From Stutzerimonas stutzeri (GTDB lineage: Bacteria > Pseudomonadota > Gammaproteobacteria > Pseudomonadales > Pseudomonadaceae), in the NCBI RefSeq assembly GCF_024448895.1, contig NZ_JAMOIC010000010.1, positions 111,199 through 175,198 of the forward strand: 64,000 nucleotides of DNA. The letters run 5' to 3'. Under the pieces are notes generated by a model. It had not been told where the DNA came from. It saw only the letters and a list, made by a program, of their open reading frames with translations, and searched no databases. This document shows, in pieces, positions 57,000 to 64,000 of this stretch (the stretch's first letter is position 1; each line of letters starts with the position of its first letter). The position numbers and the translations under genes are program-made.

Positions 57000-57269
57000 A
57001 TGAAGACCACCCATCTGATCGCTGCTGTGTTTTCGACAACTCTAGCCACCACGGTAATGGCTGCTCAGGACGACAAGCATGAAACACATGGCGCCGCCAG
57101 CGACACCCACGGCAGCGCCATGAGCGAGAACCATCAGCGCGCCAATGGTGCTGCCGGCGAAAATGGCAAAACCATGGACGAGAAAATGAAGACCGAGGTG
57201 CAGGACGACTGGCGCGAAGACGCCGAGGAACGCCGCGAGGCCGACGTCAGCAAGCCAGAGCAGCGTTAA
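57000..57269 (+). CDS. Small exported hydrophilic protein
   Basis: An 89-residue protein with a signal peptide (LIAAVFSTTLATTVMAA) and a charged, His/Asp/Glu/Lys-rich mature part (DDKHETHGAASDTHG; later DWREDAEERREADVSKPEQR) that looks disordered. A strong GGAGG precedes the ATG. No function is recognised; a periplasmic location is inferred. It is divergent from dinB and convergent with the thioesterase gene. Confidence 0.75.
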   Translation: MKTTHLIAAVFSTTLATTVMAAQDDKHETHGAASDTHGSAMSENHQRANGAAGENGKTMDEKMKTEVQDDWREDAEERREADVSKPEQR

Positions 57270-57285
57270 GGATAAAGGCCGGGAT

Positions 57286-57735
57286 TCAGAGTTCGAGGGG
57301 GTAAGGCTGTATCAACGCCTTGCCGTACCCCTCAATGAACGCTTCCGGCATCCGCTTGGGCTTACCGGATGACAACTGGATGCAGACAAAAGTGGTTTGT
57401 GCCCGCAGGAGCGTTGTTTGATCCGCAGGCCGGACCAGCTGGAAATTGCGTTTCATCTTCAACCGCTGATCAGAATCGACGATCCAGGTTGCAAGCTTCA
57501 ACCGGTCACCTTCATAGGCGGCCGCAAGATAATCGATTTCATGCCTGAGCACTGCCATGGCTCGATCCAGACGCCGGTAGTCTTCAAGCCCTAAACCCAA
57601 ACTCTGGGAATGCCGCCAGGCACAGGTTTCCAGCCAGGTTACATAAACGGCATTGTTGGCGTGTCCGAGTTCGTCGATGTGTTCGGCTTGTACGTCGAAA
57701 TCAATGACGAACGCATCGGCCTGGTCCCAGATCAT
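57286..57735 (-). CDS. Acyl-CoA thioesterase, 4HBT (YbgC-like) family
   Basis: A 149-residue hot-dog-fold thioesterase. DELGHANNAVYVTWLETCAWRHS carries the family's active-site aspartate replaced region and the N-V-Y hallmark, and DYLAAAYEGDRLKLATWI matches the central strand. It would hydrolyse acyl-CoA; chain length is unknown. It is a single gene, convergent with the small exported protein gene. Confidence 0.85.
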   Translation of the reverse strand: MIWDQADAFVIDFDVQAEHIDELGHANNAVYVTWLETCAWRHSQSLGLGLEDYRRLDRAMAVLRHEIDYLAAAYEGDRLKLATWIVDSDQRLKMKRNFQLVRPADQTTLLRAQTTFVCIQLSSGKPKRMPEAFIEGYGKALIQPYPLEL

Positions 57736-57915
57736 GCATACCTCCGCTGTGGAATACGCCGCTGGCGCGGCTGGGTCTGCTATTGGAAGCCACGCAGCGG
57801 GCGCTTGTCACGCATGTGAGAGCTGTCTATGACGCACCATTCAGCATGGCTGAGCTTTCAGCATGATGACGACTGACTCAAATCTTCCGAATTTCACGAA
57901 TCGCGCGCAAAACAA

Positions 57916-57945
57916 AAAGGGCCATTCCGTTAGAAATGACCCTTT
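57916..57945 (-). terminator. Terminator after tRNA-Glu
   Basis: AAAGGGCCATT-N8-AATGACCCTTT (one mismatch) is followed on the minus strand by TTGTTTTG. A second short stem (TGCCC-AAAAC-GGGCA) with seven A residues lies just before the tRNA. Both are placed to end the gltX-tRNA transcript. Confidence 0.85.
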
Positions 57946-57968
57946 GATGCCCAAAACGGGCAAAAAAA

Positions 57969-58044
57969 TGGCGTCCCCTAGGGGACTCGAACCCCTGTTA
58001 CCGCCGTGAAAGGGCGGTGTCCTAGGCCACTAGACGAAGGGGAC
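57969..58044 (-). tRNA. tRNA-Glu (anticodon TTC), copy 1
   Basis: A 76-nt minus-strand cloverleaf with acceptor GTCCCCT/AGGGGAC, anticodon stem CCGCC/GGCGG, loop CTTTCAC (anticodon TTC), T-loop TTCGAGT and encoded CCA. Most distal of the four tRNAs. Confidence 0.97.
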
Positions 58045-58092
58045 GAAACCTTCGATGAACAAACCGCCTGACTACTGCGACCTGTCGTGGAT

Positions 58093-58168
<76 letters not shown>

Positions 58169-58219
58169 GGATTTAACGTCTCTCGACCCGCGCTGCTTAC
58201 GCTTCGCGTTCCTGAATAA

Positions 58220-58295
58220 TGGCGTCCCCTAGGGGACTCGAACCCCTGTTACCGCCGTGAAAGGGCGGTGTCCTAGGCCACTAGACGAAGGGGAC
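58220..58295 (-). tRNA. tRNA-Glu (anticodon TTC), copy 2
   Basis: Same 76-nt body as the copy at 57969-58044, separated from it by the first tRNA-Ala gene. The Glu-Ala pair is thus duplicated with a repeat unit of about 250 bp. Confidence 0.97.
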
Positions 58296-58347
58296 GCAAA
58301 GCCCTTCAAAGGCGACCGATCCAACGGACCGGTGTGGCAATCGAGAT

Positions 58348-58423
<76 letters not shown>

Positions 58424-58588
58424 ATCTCGAGGACGGGGCGCATATTAGGTGCGGGCCTGCAGAGTGTCAACGATATTTTTCCCGCGACCTGAACATTTTT
58501 CGGCATCAGAACAATTACTTACCTCCGACGAGCGGCGGCTGGAGATGCATCAGCAAGGATCGAGCGCCCATGCTGATGCAAAGAGTGT

Positions 58589-60070
58589 TCACGCCATGGC
58601 AGCGAAGAGCTTCTCCCACTCCTTCACTTCCTTCTTCGACGCGCCACCCAGCAGCTCCAGCGCTTGACGCAGGCGGAAACGGGTCAGGTCGGGACCAATG
58701 ATTTCCATGGCGTCGAGGACCGAAACAGAGCTGGCCTGCCCGGTCATCGACGCGAACATCAACGGCATTACGTCACGCAGCTTCAACTCAAGGTGCGCTG
58801 CGACACCCTGAATGCAATCGGTTATGCGTTCCTTGTCCCACTGGCGAAGCGCCTCCAGCTTCCACAGCGTGAGCTGCAGCACCTGGCGAACCTGAGTAGG
58901 ATCGAGCTTCTTGTGCTCGAACAGCGCAGGGTCAAGATTCAACGCGCCGGAGAAGAAGAAGCCAGCCAATGGCGCGATCTGGCTAAAGGTTTCCACCCGC
59001 TGCTGCACATGGGGGGCAATCTTCATCATGTATTCGGGGTTTAACGCCCAACGCTGGACCTGCTCGGCGAACGCTTCCACCGAAAGCTCACGTAGCCACT
59101 GGCCATTGAGCCAGGACAGCTTCTCCACATCGAAGATCGGACCGCCAAGCGAAACACGGCTGATGTCGAAATGCTCGATCATCTCTGCGAGCGTAAATTT
59201 CTCCCGCTCGTCCGGCATCGACCAGCCCATCCGGCCGAGATAGTTGAGCATCGCCTCGGGCATGAATCCCATGCGTTCGTAGAAGGTCACCGAAGTGGGA
59301 TTCTTTCGCTTGGATAGCTTGCTCTTGTCCGGATTACGCAGCAGCGGCATGTAGCAGAGCTGAGGCTGGTCCCAACCGAAGTACTCGTACAGCTTGATCA
59401 GCTTTGGCGCCGACGGCAGCCACTCTTCCCCACGGAGCACATGGGTAATGCCCATCAGATGGTCATCGACCACGTTGGCCAGAAAGTACGTCGGCAATCC
59501 GTCTGCCTTCATCAGTACCTGCATGTCCATACGATCCCAGCCGATCTCGACCGTACCGCGCAGCATGTCCTGCACCTGGCATACGCCTTCTGTTGGCACC
59601 TTCATGCGAATCACGTGGGATTCGCCCGCTGCTATGCGCTGCTGCGCCGACTCTGCGGGGATGTAAATGCAATGACCGTCGTAGCGCGGTGTTTCCTTGT
59701 TGGCCATCTGTTCGGCACGAATCTGGTCAAGGCGCTCGGCGCTGCAAAAGCACGGGAACGCATGCCCCTTTGTGACCAGCTCGTCCGAATACTTCTTATA
59801 GATCTCACCGCGCTCGCTCTGCCGATACGGGCCGTGCGGGCCGCCCACGTCCGGGCCTTCGTCCCACTCGATGCCCAGCCAGCGCAGCGCATCGTATATC
59901 TGCTGCTCCGATTCACGGGTCGAACGCAGCTGATCGGTATCCTCGATGCGCAGGATGAACTGTCCGCCATGCTGGCGCGCAAAGCAGAGATTGAACAGCG
60001 CGATGTAGGCCGTGCCTACGTGTGGATCGCCGGTGGGAGATGGCGCGATGCGGGTACGAACGGTGGTCAT
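58589..60070 (-). CDS. gltX: Glutamyl-tRNA synthetase
   Basis: A 493-residue class I synthetase that charges tRNA-Glu. The HIGH-type motif is [18 protein letters not shown], and the KMSKS-type motif is KLSKRK. The zinc region [12 protein letters not shown] and RYDGHC is present, and the C-terminal anticodon-binding helices follow. Two tRNA-Glu genes lie downstream on the same strand, so enzyme and substrate tRNA are linked. Confidence 0.97.
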   Translation of the reverse strand: MTTVRTRIAPSPTGDPHVGTAYIALFNLCFARQHGGQFILRIEDTDQLRSTRESEQQIYDALRWLGIEWDEGPDVGGPHGPYRQSERGEIYKKYSDELVTKGHAFPCFCSAERLDQIRAEQMANKETPRYDGHCIYIPAESAQQRIAAGESHVIRMKVPTEGVCQVQDMLRGTVEIGWDRMDMQVLMKADGLPTYFLANVVDDHLMGITHVLRGEEWLPSAPKLIKLYEYFGWDQPQLCYMPLLRNPDKSKLSKRKNPTSVTFYERMGFMPEAMLNYLGRMGWSMPDEREKFTLAEMIEHFDISRVSLGGPIFDVEKLSWLNGQWLRELSVEAFAEQVQRWALNPEYMMKIAPHVQQRVETFSQIAPLAGFFFSGALNLDPALFEHKKLDPTQVRQVLQLTLWKLEALRQWDKERITDCIQGVAAHLELKLRDVMPLMFASMTGQASSVSVLDAMEIIGPDLTRFRLRQALELLGGASKKEVKEWEKLFAAMA

Positions 60071-60293
60071 GATGTTCTCGGAATCGAAATCATAGAGGAA
60101 ACACAGCGACTGCCGACGGTGATACGTGACGGGTCAGCGCTGATAAAGGCACGATGTTAACAGGCACTCCGCCACTGGCTCCACTTGGCACACGCCGTGG
60201 CGAACGGACGACTGCACATTCCGACTCAGGCGAAGCGGGCGACGCGCCGTTACACCGGGCACCGCCCTAATGACACCCGCCATTGCCGCGATG
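60071..60293. other. uvrB-gltX intergenic region
   Basis: 223 bp between two minus-strand genes. No gene, clear terminator or SOS box was seen. Several GC-rich inverted patches occur but none with a T-run. Confidence 0.3.
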
Positions 60294-62309
60294 TCAGACC
60301 TGCAGCAAACGCTCACGCAGCTTATGGATCTCGTCGCGGGTCTGCGCCGCGGCCTCGAACTCCAGATCACGCGCGTAGGCGAGCATTTTCTCTTCGAGCT
60401 GGCGAATGCGTTTGGTGATCTCGCTCGGTGAGCGCAACTCATTCTCGTAGCGCGCGGACTCCTCCGCCGCCTTGGCCTCACCCCTACGCTTCTTGCTACG
60501 CGAGCCTGGCACGGTGGCACCCTCGAGGATGTCCTTTACGTCCTTGAACACTCCCGTTGGCACGATACCGTTGGCCTCATTGAACGCGATCTGCTTATTG
60601 CGTCGTCGCTCAGTCTCGCCCATGGCCCGCTCCATGGAGCCGGTGATACGGTCGGCGTAGAGAATCGCCCGGCCATTGAGGTTACGCGCGGCACGGCCGA
60701 TGGTCTGAATCAGCGAGCGCTCGGAACGCAGGAAGCCTTCTTTGTCTGCATCGAGAATCGCCACCAGCGACACCTCCGGCATATCCAGCCCCTCACGCAG
60801 CAGGTTGATGCCGACCAATACGTCGAATACGCCCAGGCGCAGGTCACGGATGATCTCAACCCGCTCGACGGTGTCGATGTCCGAGTGCAGGTAGCGCACC
60901 CGAACCCCATGGTCGCCGAGGTAATCGGTCAGGTCTTCGGACATGCGCTTGGTAAGCGTGGTCACCAGAACGCGTTCTTCCTTGGCCACACTCTTGGTGA
61001 TCTCGGATAGCAGGTCATCTACTTGCGTAAGCGCTGGCCGCACCTCGATCTGCGGATCCACCAATCCGGTGGGCCGCACCACCTGCTCGATCACTCGCCC
61101 GGAATGCTCCGCCTCATAGGGGCCAGGGGTTGCCGAGACGAAGATCGTCTGCGGGCTGATGGCCTCCCACTCGTCGAAACGCATTGGGCGGTTATCCAGT
61201 GCAGATGGCAGGCGGAAGCCGTACTCCACCAGCGTTTCCTTGCGCGAGCGGTCGCCTTTGTACATGGCACCGACCTGCGGCACGCTGACGTGGGACTCGT
61301 CGATCACCAGCAGCGCATCGGCTGGCAAATAGTCATACAGCGTAGGCGGTGCTTCACCCGATGCCCGCCCCGACAGATAGCGGGAGTAGTTCTCAATGCC
61401 GTTGCAGTAGCCCAGCTCCATGATCATTTCCAGATCGAAACGGGTGCGCTGTTCGAGCCGCTGCGCCTCGACCAGCTTGTTATTGGATCGCAAGTAGTCG
61501 AGACGATCCTTAAGCTCCGCCTTGATGTTCTCGATGGCGTCCAGCAACGTGTCGCGAGGCGTCACATAGTGGCTTTTGGGATAGAAAGTGAAGCGCGGCA
61601 GTTTGCGAATCACTTCGCCAGTCAGCGGATCGAAGGCGGACAGGCTCTCGACCTCATCATCGAACAACTCGATTCGTACCGCCTCCAGATCCGACTCGGC
61701 CGGATATACATCGATCACATCCCCGCGCACGCGAAAGGTCGCGCGAGCGAAGTCCATCTCGTTGCGCGTGTACTGCAGGCCGGTGAGGCGGCGCAGCAAT
61801 TCACGCTGATCCAAGCGATCGCCTCGATCTACATGAAGCACCATCTTCAAATAGGTCTCAGGGCTACCCAGACCATAGATACAGGAAACTGTGGTAACGA
61901 TGATCGCGTCCGATCGCTCCAGCAGAGCCTTGGTCGCAGAGAGACGCATCTGCTCGATGTGATCGTTGATCGAGGCGTCTTTCTCGATAAACGTGTCCGA
62001 GGACGGGACGTAGGCTTCTGGCTGGTAATAGTCGTAGTAGGAGACGAAATACTCCACCGCATTATTCGGGAAGAAGGCCTTGAATTCCCCGTATAGCTGC
62101 GCTGCCAACGTCTTGTTCGGTGCCAGCACCAGCGTCGGCCGCTGAACATGGGCAATGACATTGGCGATGCTGAAGGTCTTCCCGGAGCCGGTCACGCCCA
62201 GCAGCGTCTGGTGTGACAAGCCCGCCTCGATGCCTTCGATCATCTGCCGAATGGCTTCAGGCTGATCTCCGGCAGGCTTGAAACGGGTGACCAATTCGAA
62301 CTGCGACAT
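60294..62309 (-). CDS. uvrB: Excinuclease ABC subunit B
   Basis: A 671-residue nucleotide excision repair helicase-like protein. Walker A is GVTGSGKT (about residues 39-46), the beta-hairpin [10 protein letters not shown] is near 92-101, [12 protein letters not shown] is the DEAD-like motif, and the helicase C-terminal domain has [14 protein letters not shown] and QTIGRAARN. The C-terminal UVR motif ([25 protein letters not shown]) contacts UvrC. It stands alone upstream of gltX. Confidence 0.97.
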   Translation of the reverse strand: MSQFELVTRFKPAGDQPEAIRQMIEGIEAGLSHQTLLGVTGSGKTFSIANVIAHVQRPTLVLAPNKTLAAQLYGEFKAFFPNNAVEYFVSYYDYYQPEAYVPSSDTFIEKDASINDHIEQMRLSATKALLERSDAIIVTTVSCIYGLGSPETYLKMVLHVDRGDRLDQRELLRRLTGLQYTRNEMDFARATFRVRGDVIDVYPAESDLEAVRIELFDDEVESLSAFDPLTGEVIRKLPRFTFYPKSHYVTPRDTLLDAIENIKAELKDRLDYLRSNNKLVEAQRLEQRTRFDLEMIMELGYCNGIENYSRYLSGRASGEAPPTLYDYLPADALLVIDESHVSVPQVGAMYKGDRSRKETLVEYGFRLPSALDNRPMRFDEWEAISPQTIFVSATPGPYEAEHSGRVIEQVVRPTGLVDPQIEVRPALTQVDDLLSEITKSVAKEERVLVTTLTKRMSEDLTDYLGDHGVRVRYLHSDIDTVERVEIIRDLRLGVFDVLVGINLLREGLDMPEVSLVAILDADKEGFLRSERSLIQTIGRAARNLNGRAILYADRITGSMERAMGETERRRNKQIAFNEANGIVPTGVFKDVKDILEGATVPGSRSKKRRGEAKAAEESARYENELRSPSEITKRIRQLEEKMLAYARDLEFEAAAQTRDEIHKLRERLLQV

Positions 62310-62647
62310 ATCGACCTCTTCAGATGGCGAGACGACCCTAAAGCCGAACGGTTGGAGCCTCCATGGCGCGTATTTCGGACTGTTCCGGCGGCTGATGACC
62401 GACCCGGATGAAACAATCAGGCCCTTTCAATGCGGGCGACGTTGGCATTATCAAGTGCAGGGCCACCGGCAGCGCCCTGAGCTGCGAAACTAACGGCCAC
62501 AATTGGACAGAATCCGACAGAAAAACCGCCCTAGCATATCGCGACGGAGGGTCAGGACCGCTATACTCTTGCCCCGTTTGCGCACCGCCCTCAGCGCGAA
62601 GCGAGGGTGCTGCATCAGCCACTCCCTTCTCTTCGAGCCTCCCCATC
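62310..62647. other. uvrB-aminotransferase intergenic region
   Basis: 338 bp between divergent genes. It should hold both promoters; CTATACTCT about 62562 resembles a -10 region for the aminotransferase. No LexA-type box was recognised upstream of uvrB. No supported gene. Confidence 0.4.
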
Positions 62648-63844
62648 ATGAGTTTGTTCTCCGCTGTCGAAATGGCGCCGCGCGATCCGATCCTCGGCCT
62701 CAATGAAGCCTTCAATGCCGACTCGCGGCAGAACAAGGTCAACCTGGGGGTGGGCGTTTATTACAACGAAGAAGGCCGAATTCCATTGCTGCGTGCCGTG
62801 GCTGCAGCCGAGATGGCGCGCCTGGAGCTGAACGCTCCGCGTGGCTATCTGCCTATCGATGGGATCGCCAGCTATGACATGGCCGTTCAAGCGCTGCTGT
62901 TCGGCGGCGACTCGGCACTGGTAGCAGACGGCCGCGTTGTCACCACTCAGGCCCTGGGCGGCACCGGCGCTTTGAAGATCGGCGCAGACTTCCTCAAGCG
63001 CATGCTGCCTGATGCGCTCGTGGCCATCACCAACCCGAGCTGGGAAAACCACCGGGCGCTGTTCGAGTCCGCCGGCTTTCCCGTGCAGAACTACAGTTAC
63101 TACGACGCAGCCACCCACGGGATCGACCGGACCGGCATGCTCGAAGACCTGAAGAACCTGCCGCCCCGCTCCATCGTGGTATTACACGCCTGCTGTCATA
63201 ACCCGACCGGCGTAGACCTGCAGCCGGAAGACTGGAAGCAGATCCTTGACGTCTTGCGCGCCAACGACCATGTGCCTTTTATCGACATCGCCTACCAGGG
63301 GTTCGGTGACAGCATCGAAGAAGACGCCGCCGCCGTGCGCTTGTTCGCCGAGTCGGGCATGAGCTTCTTCGTTTCCAGCTCTTTCTCGAAGTCGTTCTCG
63401 CTGTACGGCGAGCGCGTCGGCGCCCTGTCGATGGTGACCCAGAGCCGCGACGAGTCTGCACGCGTGCTCTCGCAGATCAAGCGCGTGATCCGCACCAACT
63501 ACTCCAACCCCCCGACACATGGAGCGACAGTGGTATCGGCCGTGCTCAACAGCCCGGAACTGCGTGCGATGTGGGAAACAGAGCTTGCAGAAATGCGCAC
63601 CCGCATTCAGGACATGCGTCTGACTATGGTGCGCCAACTGGCCGAAAAAGGCGCCAAGCAGGACTTTACCTTCGTCGCCAAACAGCGCGGCATGTTTTCC
63701 TACTCCGGGCTCACTGCTGCCCAGGTCGAGCGCCTGCGTGTTGAGTTCGGGGTCTACGCCATCGGCACCGGACGCATCTGCGCCGCCGCACTGAATCACA
63801 ACAATCTGGACCACGTAACCGACGCCATCGTGCAGGTCCTCTGA
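62648..63844 (+). CDS. Aromatic/aspartate aminotransferase (AspC/TyrB family)
   Basis: A 398-residue class I PLP aminotransferase. SLFSAVEMAPRDPILGLNEAFNADSRQNKVNLGVGVYYNE is the AspC/TyrB opening, and ACCHNPTGVDL holds the PLP-contacting Asn. IDIAYQGFGDS, the Schiff-base lysine in SSSFSKSFSLYGERVG and a late arginine in GRICAAAL complete the set. It interconverts amino acids and 2-oxo acids, probably aromatic amino acids or aspartate; neighbouring gltX/uvrB order fits Pseudomonas. The ATG at 62648 matches the homolog start. Confidence 0.93.
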   Translation: MSLFSAVEMAPRDPILGLNEAFNADSRQNKVNLGVGVYYNEEGRIPLLRAVAAAEMARLELNAPRGYLPIDGIASYDMAVQALLFGGDSALVADGRVVTTQALGGTGALKIGADFLKRMLPDALVAITNPSWENHRALFESAGFPVQNYSYYDAATHGIDRTGMLEDLKNLPPRSIVVLHACCHNPTGVDLQPEDWKQILDVLRANDHVPFIDIAYQGFGDSIEEDAAAVRLFAESGMSFFVSSSFSKSFSLYGERVGALSMVTQSRDESARVLSQIKRVIRTNYSNPPTHGATVVSAVLNSPELRAMWETELAEMRTRIQDMRLTMVRQLAEKGAKQDFTFVAKQRGMFSYSGLTAAQVERLRVEFGVYAIGTGRICAAALNHNNLDHVTDAIVQVL

Positions 63845-63895
63845 CCTGCCGAGGGTTGACTTCTCCTTAGTTAACAGTAGGATACGCACCGCTGT

Positions 63896-63971
63896 TCCGC
63901 GATAGCTCAGTCGGTAGAGCAAATGACTGTTAATCATTGGGTCCCTGGTTCGAGTCCAGGTCGCGGAGCCA
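63896..63971 (+). tRNA. tRNA-Asn (anticodon GTT)
   Basis: A 76-nt plus-strand cloverleaf with acceptor TCCGCGA/TCGCGGA, D-arm GCTC...GAGC, anticodon loop with GTT in ACTGTTAAT, T-loop TTCGAGT and encoded CCA. It is 51 bp after the aminotransferase gene. Confidence 0.97.
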
Positions 63972-63980
63972 AATTAGAAG

Positions 63981-64000
63981 CCTCAGGTGAGAACCTGAGG
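63981..64000 (+). terminator. Start of a terminator hairpin after tRNA-Asn
   Basis: CCTCAGGT-GAGA-ACCTGAGG is a perfect 8-bp stem with a GNRA-type loop, ending exactly at the window edge. The expected T-run would lie outside the window. Confidence 0.7.

Noticed and set aside
62310-62647. An SOS (LexA) box for uvrB
   Set aside because: No CTG-N10-CAG type palindrome was recognised in the uvrB upstream region by eye.
62408-62647. An N-terminal extension of the aminotransferase
   Set aside because: The 80 extra codons are unlike the family and the homologous start MSLFSAVEM lies at 62648.

Overview
The window reads as a chromosomal segment of a gamma-proteobacterium of the genus Pseudomonas sensu lato, most likely the P. 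stutzeri group (Stutzerimonas). Reasons: a near-canonical AmrZ, a cheR-cheV-flgA-flgM-flgN-flgZ flagellar/chemotaxis block, the gltX/tRNA/uvrB/aminotransferase/tRNA-Asn block, RsmA-type CsrA next to lysC and alaS, an aerobic-type cobalamin cluster, and a periplasmic nitrate reductase operon. The DNA is uniformly GC-rich and densely coding. I saw no insertion sequence, prophage, CRISPR array or rRNA.

Layout. 1-3.7 kb: chemotaxis and flagellar genes, with cheR/cheV on the minus strand and flgA, flgM, flgN and a PilZ/YcgR protein on the plus strand. 3.8-5.1 kb: tRNA-Arg(CCT), two small proteins and the ribbon-helix-helix regulator AmrZ. 5.2-10.1 kb: oadGAB sodium-pumping oxaloacetate decarboxylase and the MgtE Mg2+ channel. 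10.4-20.4 kb: a DUF4124 protein, tRNA-Arg(ACG) x2, tRNA-Ser(GCT), csrA, lysC, alaS, a threonine aldolase, a gluzincin-type peptidase, YcgN, YcgL and RNase D. 20.5-23.4 kb: a sulfurtransferase, a FadL-type porin and a periplasmic glutathione peroxidase. 23.4-26.9 kb: modE-modA-modB-modC for molybdate uptake behind a perfect ModE palindrome.

26.9-36.2 kb: ten minus-strand cobalamin genes (cobO, cobB, bluB, cbiB, cobD, cobQ, cobU, cobT, cobC, cobS), nearly all overlapping by 4 bp, behind an adenosylcobalamin riboswitch. 36.5-48.8 kb: mixed housekeeping genes, including NhaD antiporter, two NlpC/P60 lipoproteins, a sirtuin, a Tag-like glycosylase, a DAHP synthase behind an aromatic-rich attenuator, TtcA, a DnaJ-related protein, two YIP1-family paralogs, SprT and an MFS transporter. 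48.9-53.2 kb: napEDABC behind an ANR/FNR box; molybdate uptake (modABC) supplies the cofactor metal for NapA. 53.3-57.8 kb: a dienelactone hydrolase, small and hypothetical genes, a candidate sigma54-dependent small RNA, DinB and a thioesterase. 57.9-64 kb: two tRNA-Glu/tRNA-Ala pairs downstream of gltX, then uvrB, an aromatic-type aminotransferase and tRNA-Asn.

The least-described signals are non-coding or very small: (i) a sigma54 promoter followed by an approximately 90-nt terminator-ended transcript at 55564-55680; (ii) a sigma54-like promoter with two upstream direct repeats in front of a 67-residue exported-looking peptide at 3994-4356; (iii) tandem aromatic-rich leader ORFs and an attenuator before the DAHP synthase at 43291-43644; (iv) a 16-bp perfect inverted repeat with a 123-bp interior just upstream of the B12 riboswitch; and (v) a dinB whose conserved N-terminus has no standard start codon.
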